64,000 bases of DNA from contig CM067081.1 in NCBI GenBank assembly GCA_034008185.1, forward strand, positions 185,649,510-185,713,509. Reading direction: 5' to 3'. A program made the translations under genes and the position numbers. The DNA is from Gorsachius magnificus (lineage: Eukaryota; Chordata; Aves; Pelecaniformes; Ardeidae). Under the pieces are notes generated by a model. That model was not told the DNA's origin, made no database searches, and worked only from the letters and a program-made list of their open reading frames with translations. Shown here piece after piece: positions 1 through 12,599 of this stretch. Numbering within the stretch: position 1 is the first letter of the stretch; every line of letters begins with the position of its first letter.

Positions 1-1460
1 TTACTGATATAATAGCATCTCTTAACAGACTGATTTTTGTTACAACTATTGAGCAAAGTAAAACAAATGACAAGCTTATTACACACAAAATATCAAGCAA
101 CTATCTTCACTGCAACCACAAAGTAAGCGTATAAAGAATAATCTGTATCTAAATTTTAAAATTCTTTCATGTCTTGATATTTTGAGATGACTTTGCAAAC
201 TAGGAAATTGTCCTCTTGAAAAAAAAAATAAATCTACCTTACTGTATCATCAAACTATTTTGCATGAACCTGGAAGAAGAGAAAAGCCTTTGTGGTTGAA
301 ATTAGTGAGCGGGTTCAAAGCTATGGGGTGGACAGAAAAGCAAGTACTATTACAAAAAGCTCATGTCCTTTAAAATAACAGGTCAAACACACTTTGAAGT
401 TAAACAGCCTGAAAGCCAAAGATCCGAGCATTTTTCAGCTTCTTTTTTTTAAAGTTATTTTTATGAGACCTCACCAAATCCCCTGGGTTGAAGAACTGCT
501 GGTTATCACCAAGCCCTGCTATACCTATCTCCATTAAGCTCCTAGATCTTGAGAGAAACCTGGTGAAACAGCCTACTGTTAATTAACTTTTAACATATAC
601 TTGCTAGAGTGTTTGGCTGAATTTTAATGCCCTTCCCCTTCAACGAACTGCAAAACAAAAATACTGAACCCCTAAAATATGCTTCTTCAGCAGTTACTAG
701 TCTGTGAATGCTCAAGGTAGCAAGATTGGCTTCATCACATCACTGATGTATAAGACTCACATAAAGATATGTTTTGCCTTAGGCCTGAGGATTATATCCA
801 TACCAAATCACATTCAGGAAGCAAGCCTCAAGAAAGGATAGCTCTGCAAAAAATGTATAAAAATCTGATCATTAGAAGGATCCTTAATCCCCATTGTTAA
901 ATTCAAGATGCAAGGAACAGCAAAATGACAGAGGAAATCATGCTATTCAGTACCTCAACCACTTTTTTTTATTTTCATGGCATTGCATATCCCTACAGAT
1001 TACTGATACAATCTTGGTATGGCTTTTTATAGCTGCCTCTGTTGTACCCATCCCCTGAATTCTTATCTCACATACTATTGTCTGCTTTCTTATCTCAAGA
1101 CTTTCTTTATCCTTCCTCTTGAGGTATGCTCAGGAACTATATGCCTTTTACAAGACAGTAAACAAAGACAGAAAATGAAAGCCTGGCCCAGTGAAGTCAG
1201 TGGCAACACTTCAGAGTTTCCTGATTTTATCAGACAAAAAAAAAAATAGTGTTTTATCAAAGGCGGTTGGCATGAGATCCAAAATAACACTTAGGTACTT
1301 AGCATATAATTCAGGTGTCATGTTCAAAAGAATGATCCCAAAAATCCTGCTAATGGGTTTAGGTTTTTAGCAGATGACAACTTCCTTATATGCTTAGTTG
1401 TATGCACGAGTGTCTTCTCTACAGCCACCATCTGTCCAGGAGGCCAGAAATGGCTATTTT
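1..1460. other. Unique noncoding DNA, no gene seen
   Basis: Moderately AT-rich single-copy-looking sequence with short A and T runs. The open frames here are under 80 codons, overlap on both strands and carry no domain I recognise. No repeat family was recognised. Confidence 0.6.
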
Positions 1461-1530
1461 AGAATCAGAATCATAGAATCACCTTGGTTGGAAAAGACCT
1501 TTAAGATCATCGAGTCCAACCGTTAACCAA
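1461..1530 (-). mobile_element. CR1 retrotransposon 3'-end fragment
   Basis: Read on the minus strand this is the extreme 3' end of a chicken-repeat-1 (CR1) LINE. Seen here in plus-strand order: the terminal octamer (AATCATAGAATC), then GGTTGGAAAAGACC, then TTTAAGATCATCGAGTCCAACC, which mirrors the GGTTGGACTAGATG block of CR1 ends. Similarity fades after about 1530, so only about 70 bp survive, consistent with the strong 5' truncation typical of CR1. The wording is the same type as the copy at 43978-44320. It cannot encode protein. Confidence 0.88.
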
Positions 1531-3242
1531 GCAGCCTGCGTGTCCTCAGACCCAAATCCCCACAGCACAATCCTCCAGGACTCCTCAGGGAGCCTTCACA
1601 CCTAAACACAGGTCTGTGGTGAGGGCCTAAATGCAGACAAGAGGTGGCCTTTCAGACATATCTTCCCTTTTAAGCAATCGGTATGCAGTGACTCAAAGCA
1701 CAGAGGTGGGGCATGGGTTCCCCGGGGCTCTGTGGATGGTTACTGCTGGGCAGCCAACGTTCCCTAGGTCCACAGACCAGCACCCAGTGTGGTAACCCAA
1801 GAGCAAGAGCTCAGGTGTTAGCAGTGCCACAACACTGGTGTCTCTTTTTGAGTACAGCCTGCAGAAACGTTATGGCAATGGGATTAGTTATTTAGATGAA
1901 TGCTGCTCAATTATCGGTGTAAAGTAAATAAGCAAGGAAACAGAAGAACCAGGAAAGCTGTGCCTGATAACCACAAAGACCATCTCTTATCTGTAGGAGA
2001 AGTCAGCTTCTCTGGACTAATTTTTTAAAGTCTTTTCAGTTCAGCAGAGGTTCTTTAAGGAAATTCCAAGCAAGTTTCTAGGACATGGCTAGAAACGTAT
2101 GACAAGCTTTACTTGATTATGTTTTTTCCATAAATACATTGCTCTAGTAACATGAGACAGTGCAGCTTTGAGGGGAATTACATAGAACAGAGCTCTGAAG
2201 TGTTCAGTTAAACTGAGAGGGAACAGCTCTCTTACAAGTTTGTTGACTCCTTCAGCACCTCAAAATTTATTTTTGAACTTTTCAGACAGATAAATCAGTA
2301 TTCAGAAGAGCTGCTTAGAAAAAATAAGAATCAGGGCGTTCTCAATTGTTTAAAAAAGTTTAAAAATTTAGAGAGGAGCAAGAAAGAAAAGCTAGGAAAT
2401 GCAGTAAGAACAAGCCAGATCTACTTTTGCTACTGACTTAATTCAACTCAGATAATTCAATTATTTTCCAGACAATTAAATTTAGAATTTTCTCCTTTCA
2501 TATCCTCCAGAGGCAAAAGTGTCCTGCCACAGAATTTTTATTAAAAATAGAACTTAGATATAAATGGACCCAAAGACATGTTTGTGCTGATGCAGCACAA
2601 GATGGTACTTTCCCATTGCTGGTGAAATTCACGAGGAGCATTTGGAGGTGGCACTGATACACAGCAAACAAAGGTGACGCCAAAGCTGCCAGCAGGTATC
2701 TCCAGAAAAAAAATGAGAGCTAATGGCAAACACCACCCTGAGGAGCTGTCGTGTAAATACCTCACATGAATACTAGTGGCTGGAGGTTGGTTCAGAAGGA
2801 AAATAAGGAATACATCATCTACTCTATTTAATCCTCTGAATAACCCCAAACTTCATCAAGAGCAGAGAAGGCAGGTCCCAGTGACAAGGAACAGTGCTTG
2901 GCCCCCAGTTTTCTTTCCTTATTCCAATGCCAGCTACATGCAGCATCTCCTGAAAAACACAGAAGTGCCTCTGCTGTTTCAATGGGCAGGCTTGATGTCT
3001 GTTCTTGTGAACACCTTTGAATTTGAAGAGATGTACCACCAAAACTCAGTACTTCAAGCAGCCCAAGGGATATCAAAATGAAGATAAAATCAGAACTCTA
3101 AACTGCTGAAAATTTGAGCTTTATGCTAATTATGGAAACCAACATGAGAAGCAAACTGCATAGTCAGTCTTCAGAGGATTTAAAACCGCTGCAAGCAGGG
3201 TCTACTATCATCTCAGGTCAAATGTAAAATATAAATGTGCAA
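1531..3242. other. Unique noncoding DNA
   Basis: No gene or clear repeat. The stretch right after the CR1 fragment (to about 1620) may be a decayed continuation of it but is not alignable by eye. Overlapping short open frames on both strands near 2500-3080 share no recognisable motif and are best read as chance. Confidence 0.55.
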
Positions 3243-3325
3243 CCTCCCAGTTTTAATCCCAGCTCCACCACTGACTTTGTGAGCCATCCCAGATTGCCTC
3301 TGTTTTCCCTTTGAGCTTTTCGCCT
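3243..3325 (+). mobile_element. MIR-like SINE core fragment
   Basis: The order of words matches the core of mammalian-wide interspersed repeats (MIR), tRNA-derived SINEs older than the amniote split. Seen: an AATCCCAGCTCCACCACTGA word like the MIR 'AATCCCAGCTCTGCCACTTA', then a TTTGTGAGCC stretch where MIR has 'GTGTGACCTTGGGC', then CCTCTGTTTTCCCTTTGAGC where MIR has 'CCTCAGTTTCCTC'. Several small gaps are needed, as expected for a repeat over 200 million years old. This is recognition by eye; a chance match cannot be excluded. Confidence 0.5.
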
Positions 3326-3635
3326 TTCTGCCTTTCAATTCTAAGCTGACCTGAGCCAGGACTGCTTCTTAAACATGTAACTCAAAAAATAGGTTCATGC
3401 TGCTCTTTGGTTGACCTCCAAAAGTACTGTGTTCTCTCTCCCCCCCCTCTCTTTTTCTTTGGGTTAACTGCACGTTTTGAAAACAAAGCATAAAAAATCC
3501 AGCAAAAAGAAATTATTTCCATATGATATCCACAGAATTCTGTGAAAAATTTGCATTTCCTTGAATCTCACACAAGGCTATTGAAGATCACTGCTGACGA
3601 TTGATCAGATGGTGCTTCAGTTTCATTCCCTCCAG

Positions 3636-3900
3636 TCACAGAATTATAGAATCATAGAATGCTTTGGGTTGGAAGGGACCTATAGAGGTCTTCTAGTCCA
3701 ACCCCCCTGCAGTGAGCAGGGACACTGCTAACCAGATCAGGTTGCTCAGAGCCCCGTCCAACCTGGCCTTGAATGTTTTCAGGAATGGGGCCTCCACTAC
3801 ATGCCTGGGCAACCCGTTCCAGTGTTTCACTGCCCTCATTGTAAAGAATTTCTTCCTTACATCTCCAATCTTTGCCATATTTCAACTACCCTTTCCACTA
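3636..3900 (-). mobile_element. CR1 retrotransposon 3' fragment (265 bp)
   Basis: Minus-strand copy. From plus-strand left to right it shows the terminal octamer repeats (ATAGAATCATAGAATG), TTGGGTTGGAAGGGACC, a CTTCTAGTCCAACCCCCCTG block, and then the tail of ORF2 in reverse. It is 5'-truncated: similarity ends near 3900. Its 3' end and ORF2 tail closely resemble the copy at 47738-48188, so the two belong to the same or sister subfamilies and sit in opposite orientations. Confidence 0.93.
3693..3878 (-). pseudogene. CR1 ORF2 C-terminal remnant
   Basis: A 61-codon minus-strand frame carries the C-terminus of CR1 ORF2 protein (the endonuclease/reverse-transcriptase polyprotein of the LINE). 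Visible words are RKKFFTMR, KHWNGLPRHVVEAP and [12 protein letters not shown], all C-terminal to the catalytic domains, so nothing functional remains. The frame continues 13 codons past LSNLI (WLAVSLLTAGGLD) before its stop. The copy at 47738-48188 has TAG where this one has TGG. The first few residues are outside clear similarity. Confidence 0.85.
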
Positions 3901-5924
3901 AACGGGAAAAGTCCTCATCAAGCAGCTAACAGTGACTTAAACTCACTTCTTTCACCCCAGCAGAGCAAGATAAAATCAGCTGAGAATGGCAGAGGTCTGC
4001 TCCTAATGGACATGAGCACACACCAGGTCCCACCTTCTCTAAGTGACTTGACATAGACTTCCTGGCGGCAGCCTCATTAGCTCCATCCTGCTTATGCAGC
4101 ACACAGGAAATAATAATGAAATACCCCATGAAGTAGCATGTAGGGCCATAAATTTCAAATTGAGACACCTCCCATTTCTCCACCGGTAGGCATATGGAGA
4201 AGAGGACTTGGGGGAGTGCTACGCTTGATACCTTCTCACAGTGGAGTCAAGAAGTAAAGCTGAGCCATCCTCACACCCTGAGGACAGGTGAAGAGGCACT
4301 CAGAAGCACAAGGGTCCTTCACCAATGCCTGCTGGTTACTCAAAAGCTTTCATTCTTAAAACAAGACTATCTGACTTTTTGTTTTAATTCCAATCTGCAC
4401 GTGCAAGACAGTTATCAAAATAAAAGTCTCTGTCATGCGAGCAAATGCTGTTTTGCTATCTCAGAGAAAGGCAAACGAGGATGGAGGAAGGGCGGGGGGG
4501 GGGGGGGGGGAGAGGAATTATACAAATTCTAACGATGTCTTCATTTCCCAGCAGCTCTACAACAAAAAGCTCTGCATCTGACCTCACTACAGACAGTAGC
4601 AGAAAACATGCCTCACTGTAAGCACTTGCCTGGTTTTCCTCTGCAAACACACTTTCCTTTGTTTACTGTATTTTTAAGTACACGAGTGCACAGACCACCC
4701 ACAGTATCAGGTAGCCTAGCATGGGAAAGGTGAGAGATGAGGCTAGGATTGCTTCCTTATATGAATATAAATTAATCTATCTGATCCACATATGCCGGTG
4801 AGACACAGCTCATCCTCAGTCAGTTCATGTCCCTGACAGGCTAACTTGTCCCAAGCTCTCCAGAAATCATGCAGATGAAAGAGCCAAGGCTGTGGTGTAG
4901 GAATTACAGGACTGGAGAGTTAAAAAGGGATTTGCAAATCAAGTAGTGATGCCTGCCTTGGCTTAATTTAATTTATCATATTCTACTGCTGCTCCCCTCC
5001 ATAGCAGCAAATCAGTATTGTGCACAGAAGCAGTCATGGTGCGAGATACTACCTGATCTCTACTGTAGCACCTGGTTAAAAATACACTCGGTATCCTTTG
5101 GGCTCTGACCTGCATCCACTGAAACAAAGATAGGGATGAGTTTACAGATGAACACAGGATCCGGCAGCGAGCACACTAAGTCATTTCTCTGCTCTCCTTC
5201 TGCACCTTATCAGTGACATTTCCCTAACGGCACAAGATGCAGCACCAGGCTCGCTGCATTTCAACTCCCCAAGGAAAGGTGCTCAGATCCTCCCAGGGAT
5301 TACCCTTTATCTGGCAAGCACCAGAGTAAAAAAGTGAAAGCATTAGTTCATTTTTGGACCTTGGTTGTTCACATCCACAGACACTCCAACTCAACAGCAG
5401 AGAAGATAACAGATAAAGGGAAGAATTTCTCTAGAATCTCTTAAACCCCCCACCTTTGGGTCTGCTGATCATTTCAATAGCGGTTATTACTATGCAACGT
5501 TACTGCAAGGAATATTTTGAAAATGCATTCGCTCTAAACCAGGCACAGCCTCTTTCTTTCCTTGCGCACATGCAGCCCTTTAAGAAATGTCTAATTCCCT
5601 TCACAGCACAACATGCATTTCTTATTCCCTGGCACAGAAAAGCAGACACCGACCTGCTCCACTCTCCAGTTTGGCAATCCAGAGCTGGGGAGGGGGAAAG
5701 GGAGGAGAGGAAAATGCACTGCTAGGCTTTTCCCTGTGCCGCTGCTGTAGGAAAACATGAGGCTGGGATTACAACTAACTATTGAACTAAAGGGAAGTGT
5801 GCTACCTAGAGACCGTCTTCACCAGGCAAGGCAATGGGCAGGTTACCTGCAAAAGGACACTCTTTTAGGATTGAATACGCCTGCTGGTTCTGTGGTAAGA
5901 AATGATGCAGAGGTATTGCCCCCA
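3901..5924. other. Unique noncoding DNA
   Basis: No gene recognised. Contains the poly-G tract listed separately. Open frames of 60-112 codons near 3712-4532 partly overlie the CR1 copy or the poly-G tract and have no family features. Confidence 0.55.
4494..4510 (+). repeat. Poly-G tract (17 G)
   Basis: An uninterrupted run of 17 G preceded by GGC and followed by AGAGG. It can form G-quadruplex structures on the plus strand and is a typical site of length variation and sequencing error. Confidence 0.95.
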
Positions 5925-6165
5925 GTAGTAATTAACAATGTTAATCTTCTTCTTCCTCTCTATGGTGATAAAAAGAGTCATTTTTATATTTAATTAATGC
6001 AGAGGATCATTTTGGAAACAGGCTAATGAGGCTCTGATCACATTACCATGAAAATGTGCATTAACACCACAACTGAGGAGGCTGCTTCATGTGTAGAGAA
6101 TCCACTTTGTAATTAGCCCACTGTGAAATGAATCACGTCAGGAGGAACTCGGAGGGAACCAGTCG
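5925..6165. promoter_or_regulatory. Candidate regulatory block, homeodomain-rich
   Basis: A repeat-free block with TAATTAAT at 5991-5998, TAATTAG at 6110-6116 and a CRE-like TCACGTCA at 6133-6140, without homopolymers. Texture resembles a conserved noncoding element. Conservation and activity cannot be judged from one sequence. Confidence 0.3.
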
Positions 6166-7544
6166 GCAATGGGCACTTAGCTGCTGCTGTGCCAATAGAC
6201 CACCAACACCGTAAGCTGTTTTTTCTCCTCCGTGCTGCCTGTCAGCAGCAGCGCAGTCCAAAACTGCAAGCGTTCAGCCTCTGTCAACGGCAATGTGTCA
6301 AAGCCAGGACAAATTACAGAGAGGCACTAAACTTTAGTATGCGAGGGTCTGCTGTGCCAAGAGGGGAAAAAAAAAAACAAACCAACCCCAAACAAAAAGC
6401 TGCAAATCAAATACTGATTCAATAGGATCTGAGCAAAAACTATGGGCTATTATGGTAAGTGCTTGTTCCCTCTTTTCCCATCTTATTCTGAAGGAGCTGG
6501 GAACATGTTAGCAGCACAGTGCTATGCTGCTACGATGTTGAAAGAGACACCAAAAATACCTAGATGGGATTAAGATCTTTGTCTAGTAGTAAACAGAAAT
6601 AACACACACAGAGTGAATGAACAGGCAGCACACCTCACCCGTGGAAACCCTGTTGTACTCAGGACCTGTTTAAAGGTGACAAGCACGTTTCAGAATCATT
6701 TCCATTTCAATTAATTAATCTGCAAATTTAACATACTTCCCGGCCAGCACAGACATGCCATAAAAACTTTGTTCCTTAACTTAGAAATACCTGAGATCAC
6801 AGACCTAATGCTTTCAGAGGCAGCAGTGCAACTTATCTGAAATCAGTCTTATTACCAAAGCCAAGGGCTCCCTTAAAACATCACCGATACGGTTCAGTGA
6901 GACTGCTGCTATATGACTGACATCTTGGCAGAAGATGCAGAAAAATGTTAAAAGAATCCCACAGGAAGTCATCTGAAGGGGGAGTGGCAAACGAGCAGAA
7001 AACAACAGGCACCCAAAATACTAATAATTACCACCCCCCACCCCAAACAACTTAGCTAGCAATTTTGCAAAGGAAAAAAAAAACAACAAAAAAAAGGCAA
7101 AGCAAAACAAAAGCATCTCTACTTACTCGCTGTAAAGAACACACATTTTTACTCTGGAGATGCTGGTAATATCCTCTGCACTCACCTGTGAAACTTCATA
7201 GAGCAGTTTGTAGTGCTCCTCTCTCTTCTGAAAAGTGCACAGATTGCAGCCCATCCTAATAAGCAACACAAGAGCAAAGCCTCTAATTTCCCCAGCACTG
7301 ACAGGCAAATGCACTGACAGGGAATCACCCTCCAGACTTGACTACTGTTTTTCATCAGTCACTCCAGCCCCGAAACACAGGCACACCACTGTTAGCTGGA
7401 AGCACACGGCAGGGCAGCGTGTAGCAGCATGCTCTTCTTCCCTTTCCCTAACTATCTTACACTCACGTATACACACACAGAGTTTCGACTCAGTTCATGG
7501 CAACACTCCCCCTGTCTCTGCATCAGTGCACATGACTACACAGA
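6166..7544. other. Unique noncoding DNA with A-rich patch
   Basis: No gene seen. Around 7071-7110 there is an A-rich simple stretch broken by single C and G bases, with a few CA dinucleotides near 7466. No SINE body precedes the A-rich patch. Confidence 0.55.
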
Positions 7545-7680
7545 TTCTCACTCATGAATATTAATAGCCTCTCATTGATTATTTATGACAGAACGTGTTA
7601 GCGGGGAGGGGTGTCATAGCTGCTGCTGATGACAGATGAATATTCACTAATTAAGAAGCAAATGTACTGTGGTTAAACAA
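7545..7680. promoter_or_regulatory. Candidate regulatory block with two POU-type sites
   Basis: Two octamer-type POU motifs sit 82 bp apart: ATGAATATTAAT at 7554-7565 and ATGAATATTCA at 7636-7646. The second matches 11 of 12 bases of the ATGAATATTCAT palindrome bound by class III POU factors and is followed at once by TAATTA (7648-7653). A functional role is inference. Confidence 0.35.
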
Positions 7681-8299
7681 AATTCACTTGTGTCAATACC
7701 ATCTCTGTTTATTAAGGTTAGAGGGACTCAGCTTCACATATTTCACCCACGCTCGCCTTAATTTTTACAGTAATTTTCAGGCTAATTCAGGAATGGGGGT
7801 GGGAAAGGCACAAGTCAAGTCTTATGTTAGGTCTCCACCTTGTGCAACAGGGATCAGGGAATACATTTAAAATATTTGTAAGCATTTTGAGAGACTGGTT
7901 GTGAAACCTGAGCTGACGTTGCTAAAAATTTAAAGCGTAGAAGGAAGGAGAGAAAATTAACCCAGGTGGCTATACTGCTAGCTTCACCTATTGACACTGC
8001 CAAATTTAGCCAAAAATTCCAGCGTACTCACAAAAAGCATGAGTCTATAAGAACTTGTCATAGATCTCCCGCATATGGGGAAATGCAGATATGCCTGATC
8101 TGGTACTTTTTACATATATACACACATTGTACTGTTTATTAAATAATCTCACATTCGAGCCTCTTCTGGCATGTAAAACAGATTAATAGTAATTATAGCC
8201 CCAATTTCCAAGAAACTCAACAGACATACCCTTTTGGACTTCCAGATATCAGAGCTTTTATTATAACACGCCATTATATCTAATTTTACCATTGGTAAG
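7681..8299. other. Unique noncoding DNA
   Basis: AT-rich, without recognisable gene or repeat. Confidence 0.55.
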
Positions 8300-8960
8300 T
8301 TAGATTTTAATGGCTTCACAATTCTCAATGTGTGTATAAAGGCAAGGATGCATTTAAAATTAAACCCGCATGTTAAATGTTAAGGCCAATCGAAATCACA
8401 CTTAATTCCACGCTGACATTAATTCCTATACTGTATATCATTTAATCCATTGGTAGTTATGCAAAATAAAAAGCCCAAGCCATGACAAACCAGGACAGAA
8501 GATAAAAAAGTTGCTTTTGTTTTATCACTCCTTGCTCAGCAACTCTGCTAATCAAGAACTATGTCCTTGTTTCAAAGCATCTTTAATCTGGAGGGGATAG
8601 CAGGTGGGATCCAAAGCAGAAATAATTACTTGGAAACCAATGAAATCAGTTAGTTAAGATTGACACTGGGCCCTAAAGAGTTGTAATTACTAAGCACTGA
8701 TGTACAGCTACTATTTTTTTGGGGGGTGTAGTTTCCTAAAAGTGCTTTGTCAAACATTTAAAATCGATAACAGGAAATGATTCTAATGAGCACTAATTGT
8801 TAACAAATTGGCTTTGCATCTAGCGGCACCTCAAACACCACCAACACCGGGTAGCAGGCAGATCAACAATCATGTGCTGCTTATCAGTCCTGCCCCTAGG
8901 GATGTAATAATCCAATTTTCTGGGCCTTAATTTTACCTAACAGCCGGGATGAAAGCCAAG
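8300..8960. promoter_or_regulatory. Candidate regulatory block(s)
   Basis: Two repeat-free stretches (about 8300-8490 and 8560-8960) dense in TTAAT/ATTAA cores, with few low-complexity runs apart from a T7G6 tract near 8713. Listed only as a conserved-element candidate by texture. Confidence 0.22.
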
Positions 8961-11900
8961 CAGAGAAACCTACAGGAAAAACTGGACCATTACTGCAAAC
9001 TCTGCATATTAGTAAAGTTTGCTAGAACCTCTATGTAAATCACAGATAGGTTGAGACTGAATCTTAATTAAATTTCATCTCCTTTAATAAATGGGCAGAG
9101 TCAGGAGGAATCAAATAATGACCATTGCAGAGCAAGCTCTTGTCGTATCAGCTTCCAGCACTGTTCTGAAACATAACATTAAGATTCATTTTCATTTGGT
9201 GGAAGAACCTGAGCAGTCAGGTTTGGTTCTGAACTTTCCCAAAGTCCAAGGGTTTCAAAGCCGAACCGTGGAGGCGGGTTCACCATTGTTAGAAAGAATC
9301 AGCCTCTGTTCTCCTCCTCCACATTCCCATGAAATGCTGTTCATGCTGAGAGGTTTAAACCCATGAAGCAAACATCAACTCAATCTTTGAAGGTTTCTAT
9401 ATTGTGAGGTGCAGAAGGATTCTCAGATGTGTAAATTTTGAACTTAAGAAAGTCAGATCAATGAACTAGACAACAGTTGTGCAAGAACAACCATGCCATC
9501 TTTCGATGAAAGTGTTCTCTCCTTCCACTGACACAACTTCTTCCTCTGACACACACACAGTCTGGAAGCTAAACTACATTCATAAAAGGAGCCATGATTT
9601 ACCCTGGTATATTTTTTATAGTCCCTTAATATTAGTTTTTTAAAAAAGGGGAAAAAAAGGGTATATTACAACAGGACTCCAGCTCTATAGGTACAACAAA
9701 CAAACAAGAAAACGCCCCCACAACCCCAACAGATAAAATAAGCAATGGAAAACTACAGTTAATCTTTCAGCAGTTTCCCCTGACAGTCTCTTTTTTCATT
9801 GCTCTTCCTTTGGTTCTTTTGTTTCCTTCTCTGAAGCCGACATAGGCTTCTCCATTCATTTATCAAGTGCCTGCCCTCTGCCCATACAGAGAGTAAAAGG
9901 GTTCTGTCTTCTGCTCTGTGGCCACTAACGGGCACAGTCTTCAGGGCCGAACAGACTTATCTGAGAAGGAAAGGTGTAATTCCAGATTCTTCAGCTCCAT
10001 CTAAATATGCTGGTTTGATTGATTTCATATGTAGTCAAAATACCAAACTTTGTGCAGCACAGAATGACATTCAAAGCAAAACTTAATTGAACTAATGACT
10101 AAAATGAAACACATGATGTGCTTTGGTCAAGCTGAATTTGATGTTGGGGAGAAAGCAATCTCTTTCTTTCCTTCCTTCTCTCCCTCCTCTTAATCCCCCT
10201 CCAATATCAAATTTGCAGCTAAAGGGACCTAAAAGGTACTAAAACATAATCAAGTCATTTTTATTCTACATGTAATTCAAAGATATTTGAATAATTCAAT
10301 GCTTTTCTTGATTATGGAGTTCTCCATGTTCGTCACCTACAATTTAATGTTACCATAAAGACTAAAATCATAATTTATAGTCAAACCAGGAATGCAATAA
10401 TGCAAAGGGATGGAGTTTAATTTCAAGAGAGTTACAGCAAAATTTCTGTTAACATTTTCAAACAAGGTGCCCTTGTTTAGGTCCCCTAATTCATTTTAAG
10501 CATCTAGGAGATGGCTTACACATTTGGTATATAGTTTCCTCACTGAGATATAGAAGTGTCTAATTATAAGCACCCATGCTTGAAAGTTTACCATTGCAAA
10601 AAATTCAAGGCAATGACACCGCAAATTAAAGGCCACTCACTCCTTTATATCTTCTTTATCACACAGCTAAAAGAGATAAAATAAAAGACAACATTCATTT
10701 TAAGTAAGGATAGTGAAGCTGTTGGTCAAAACTCAGTGGTGAAACCCAGTGAGACAGATGTGGAATTCCAAGTTTCCTTTGCATGCCCTTGAATTGACAC
10801 GCTCCTCCTGAAATTACCAACCCCACTGCATATACTCTATAAATTTTGAAGAATTCCAGAAATTTAGCCAACAGAATAGATGGCAATGCAATTTATGGTC
10901 TTAAGGCTGCATATCTGTAAAACATAAATATCATAAGAAAAAGGGAGTTAGTGAAACCCTTTCCTTATCCTCCTGTCCTAAACAAAGGCTCGAACTCACA
11001 AGCCTTGACCTGAATCTGGCCACATCTTTTAGTTCATCGTGATAATTAGTGTTTTTCATAAAGCCTCAGCTGCTGGAATCAGGTGATTGTATGCATCAGT
11101 CAGTTGGCGTATTAGAAAAACAAGGAATTTTACAGCCCTATGATTGCAGAGAAAAACTTAAAAAACTTCAGTAAATGTAACCCAAAGGCTCAGAATTTGC
11201 ATACAAGCTAACCAGCTTGAACTCTAAAGTAACATAATGCATATTACCCAGTAGGCTAGATGAAGGTGCAAATGATGGCAGTACAGAGTCACTAAATGGG
11301 CTTCAGGTCCAATAAAATGGATTTTTGCAAATATAAAAAACTGGAAAATTTAACCACACTCCCCACAGAAGATAGATGAAAATCTAACTCAAGGTAAAAA
11401 TGCACTAATGCACTATATGTTTTCCACAGACATCAGAACACACTTACAAAATGCATGATTAAAAAAAGTAAAAATGTCTATCTACCAAAAAATTCAATAT
11501 TTTCAGGAACATTAATTTATGTCCAAAGAAAAGACACTTGTTTAAACTCATATCCTTTACTTTAGCGATGCCACGAAGACTTCATGCACTGCTTAAAGTC
11601 ACAGCAAGAACAAGGGTGGTAGGAGGGAAGGCGGGACATAGAATTCCCATGTTCTGTATTTCCCAGGACTGTAATTTATATGAAAACTACCCAGGTCTAC
11701 TTGATTGGAAATCAAATGGGCTCCATAAGTGGAATCTCCCATTAGGCTCAGTTGCCTCCTGGAAGGTAGGGAGCACCTACAATGTCATATGACCCAAGTC
11801 CAGTCTACTCTTTTTTTTTTTTTTTCCCCATCCATGGTTAAGTTGACACAGATCTATGGGATTCCTGGTCCAAAATGTAAATACGTGTCTAGAGAGGAAT

Positions 11901-12599
11901 GGAAAGCAAACACACAAGAACCTTCTCTGCCAGTATCGCTTACAACATAAGAGCTACCTCTTCTTTTTGTTCTTCACAGAAAAAAAAAACAAAACCACAC
12001 CTCCCCTGTTTATTTATTACTCCCATATGAACGGGCTGGCTAGCTTTCTTTCGGAAAAGCACCATTCCTTTACCAGGACTACTGGCCAAACATCAGACTG
12101 CTCAGATACCTTTTTTCCTCTTTCCTTTCTCAAAGTTTCATCCAGGATATTGTTTTCTGAGGTTTTTACTTTGAGTGGCTTCCTTATCTTTTCTTAAACT
12201 GCTGCCATAATCAATTACAGAAGTGTTGCAGAACAGAAAATGATGTTTATAGTGAACTTCAAGGCCTTTGGAATACATAAAGACATCAAGTGGGCAGTGT
12301 CAGTTAAATTGAAAAAAATGGTCAATGCTGCCTAAGAGTCTTCTCTCAACTAAGGACTTTGTTAAAAAATTCTAAAAGAAACTGGACTTTGTTTTGAATT
12401 TCTCTTCCTCACCAGTTAATTATAAGGAAAATATCTAGCACACTTTTACTTTTTAAGCATGTGATCATGTGAAACCAAACTGATAGCTCTTCACTGCACT
12501 AGAGAGTTTAAATACTATGGAGTGTACAGAGTAGAATAAATAAAAAAAATAAGCTTGAAAGGATTTAAAGGAAATGATGAAATTTTATTCAGGATAGCC
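8961..12599. other. Unique noncoding DNA
   Basis: No gene recognised. Minor features: a pyrimidine tract at about 10158-10200, a T15 run at 11811-11825, and a stretch at about 10442-10515 with faint similarity to an old 'TTAGG-C-CCTAA' sauropsid repeat. Open frames near 11538-12197 are on one strand in different frames, run into homopolymers and look like chance. Confidence 0.5.

Noticed and set aside
7071..7110. A-rich stretch as a SINE or LINE tail
   Set aside because: No retroposon body adjoins it on either side; best read as simple sequence.
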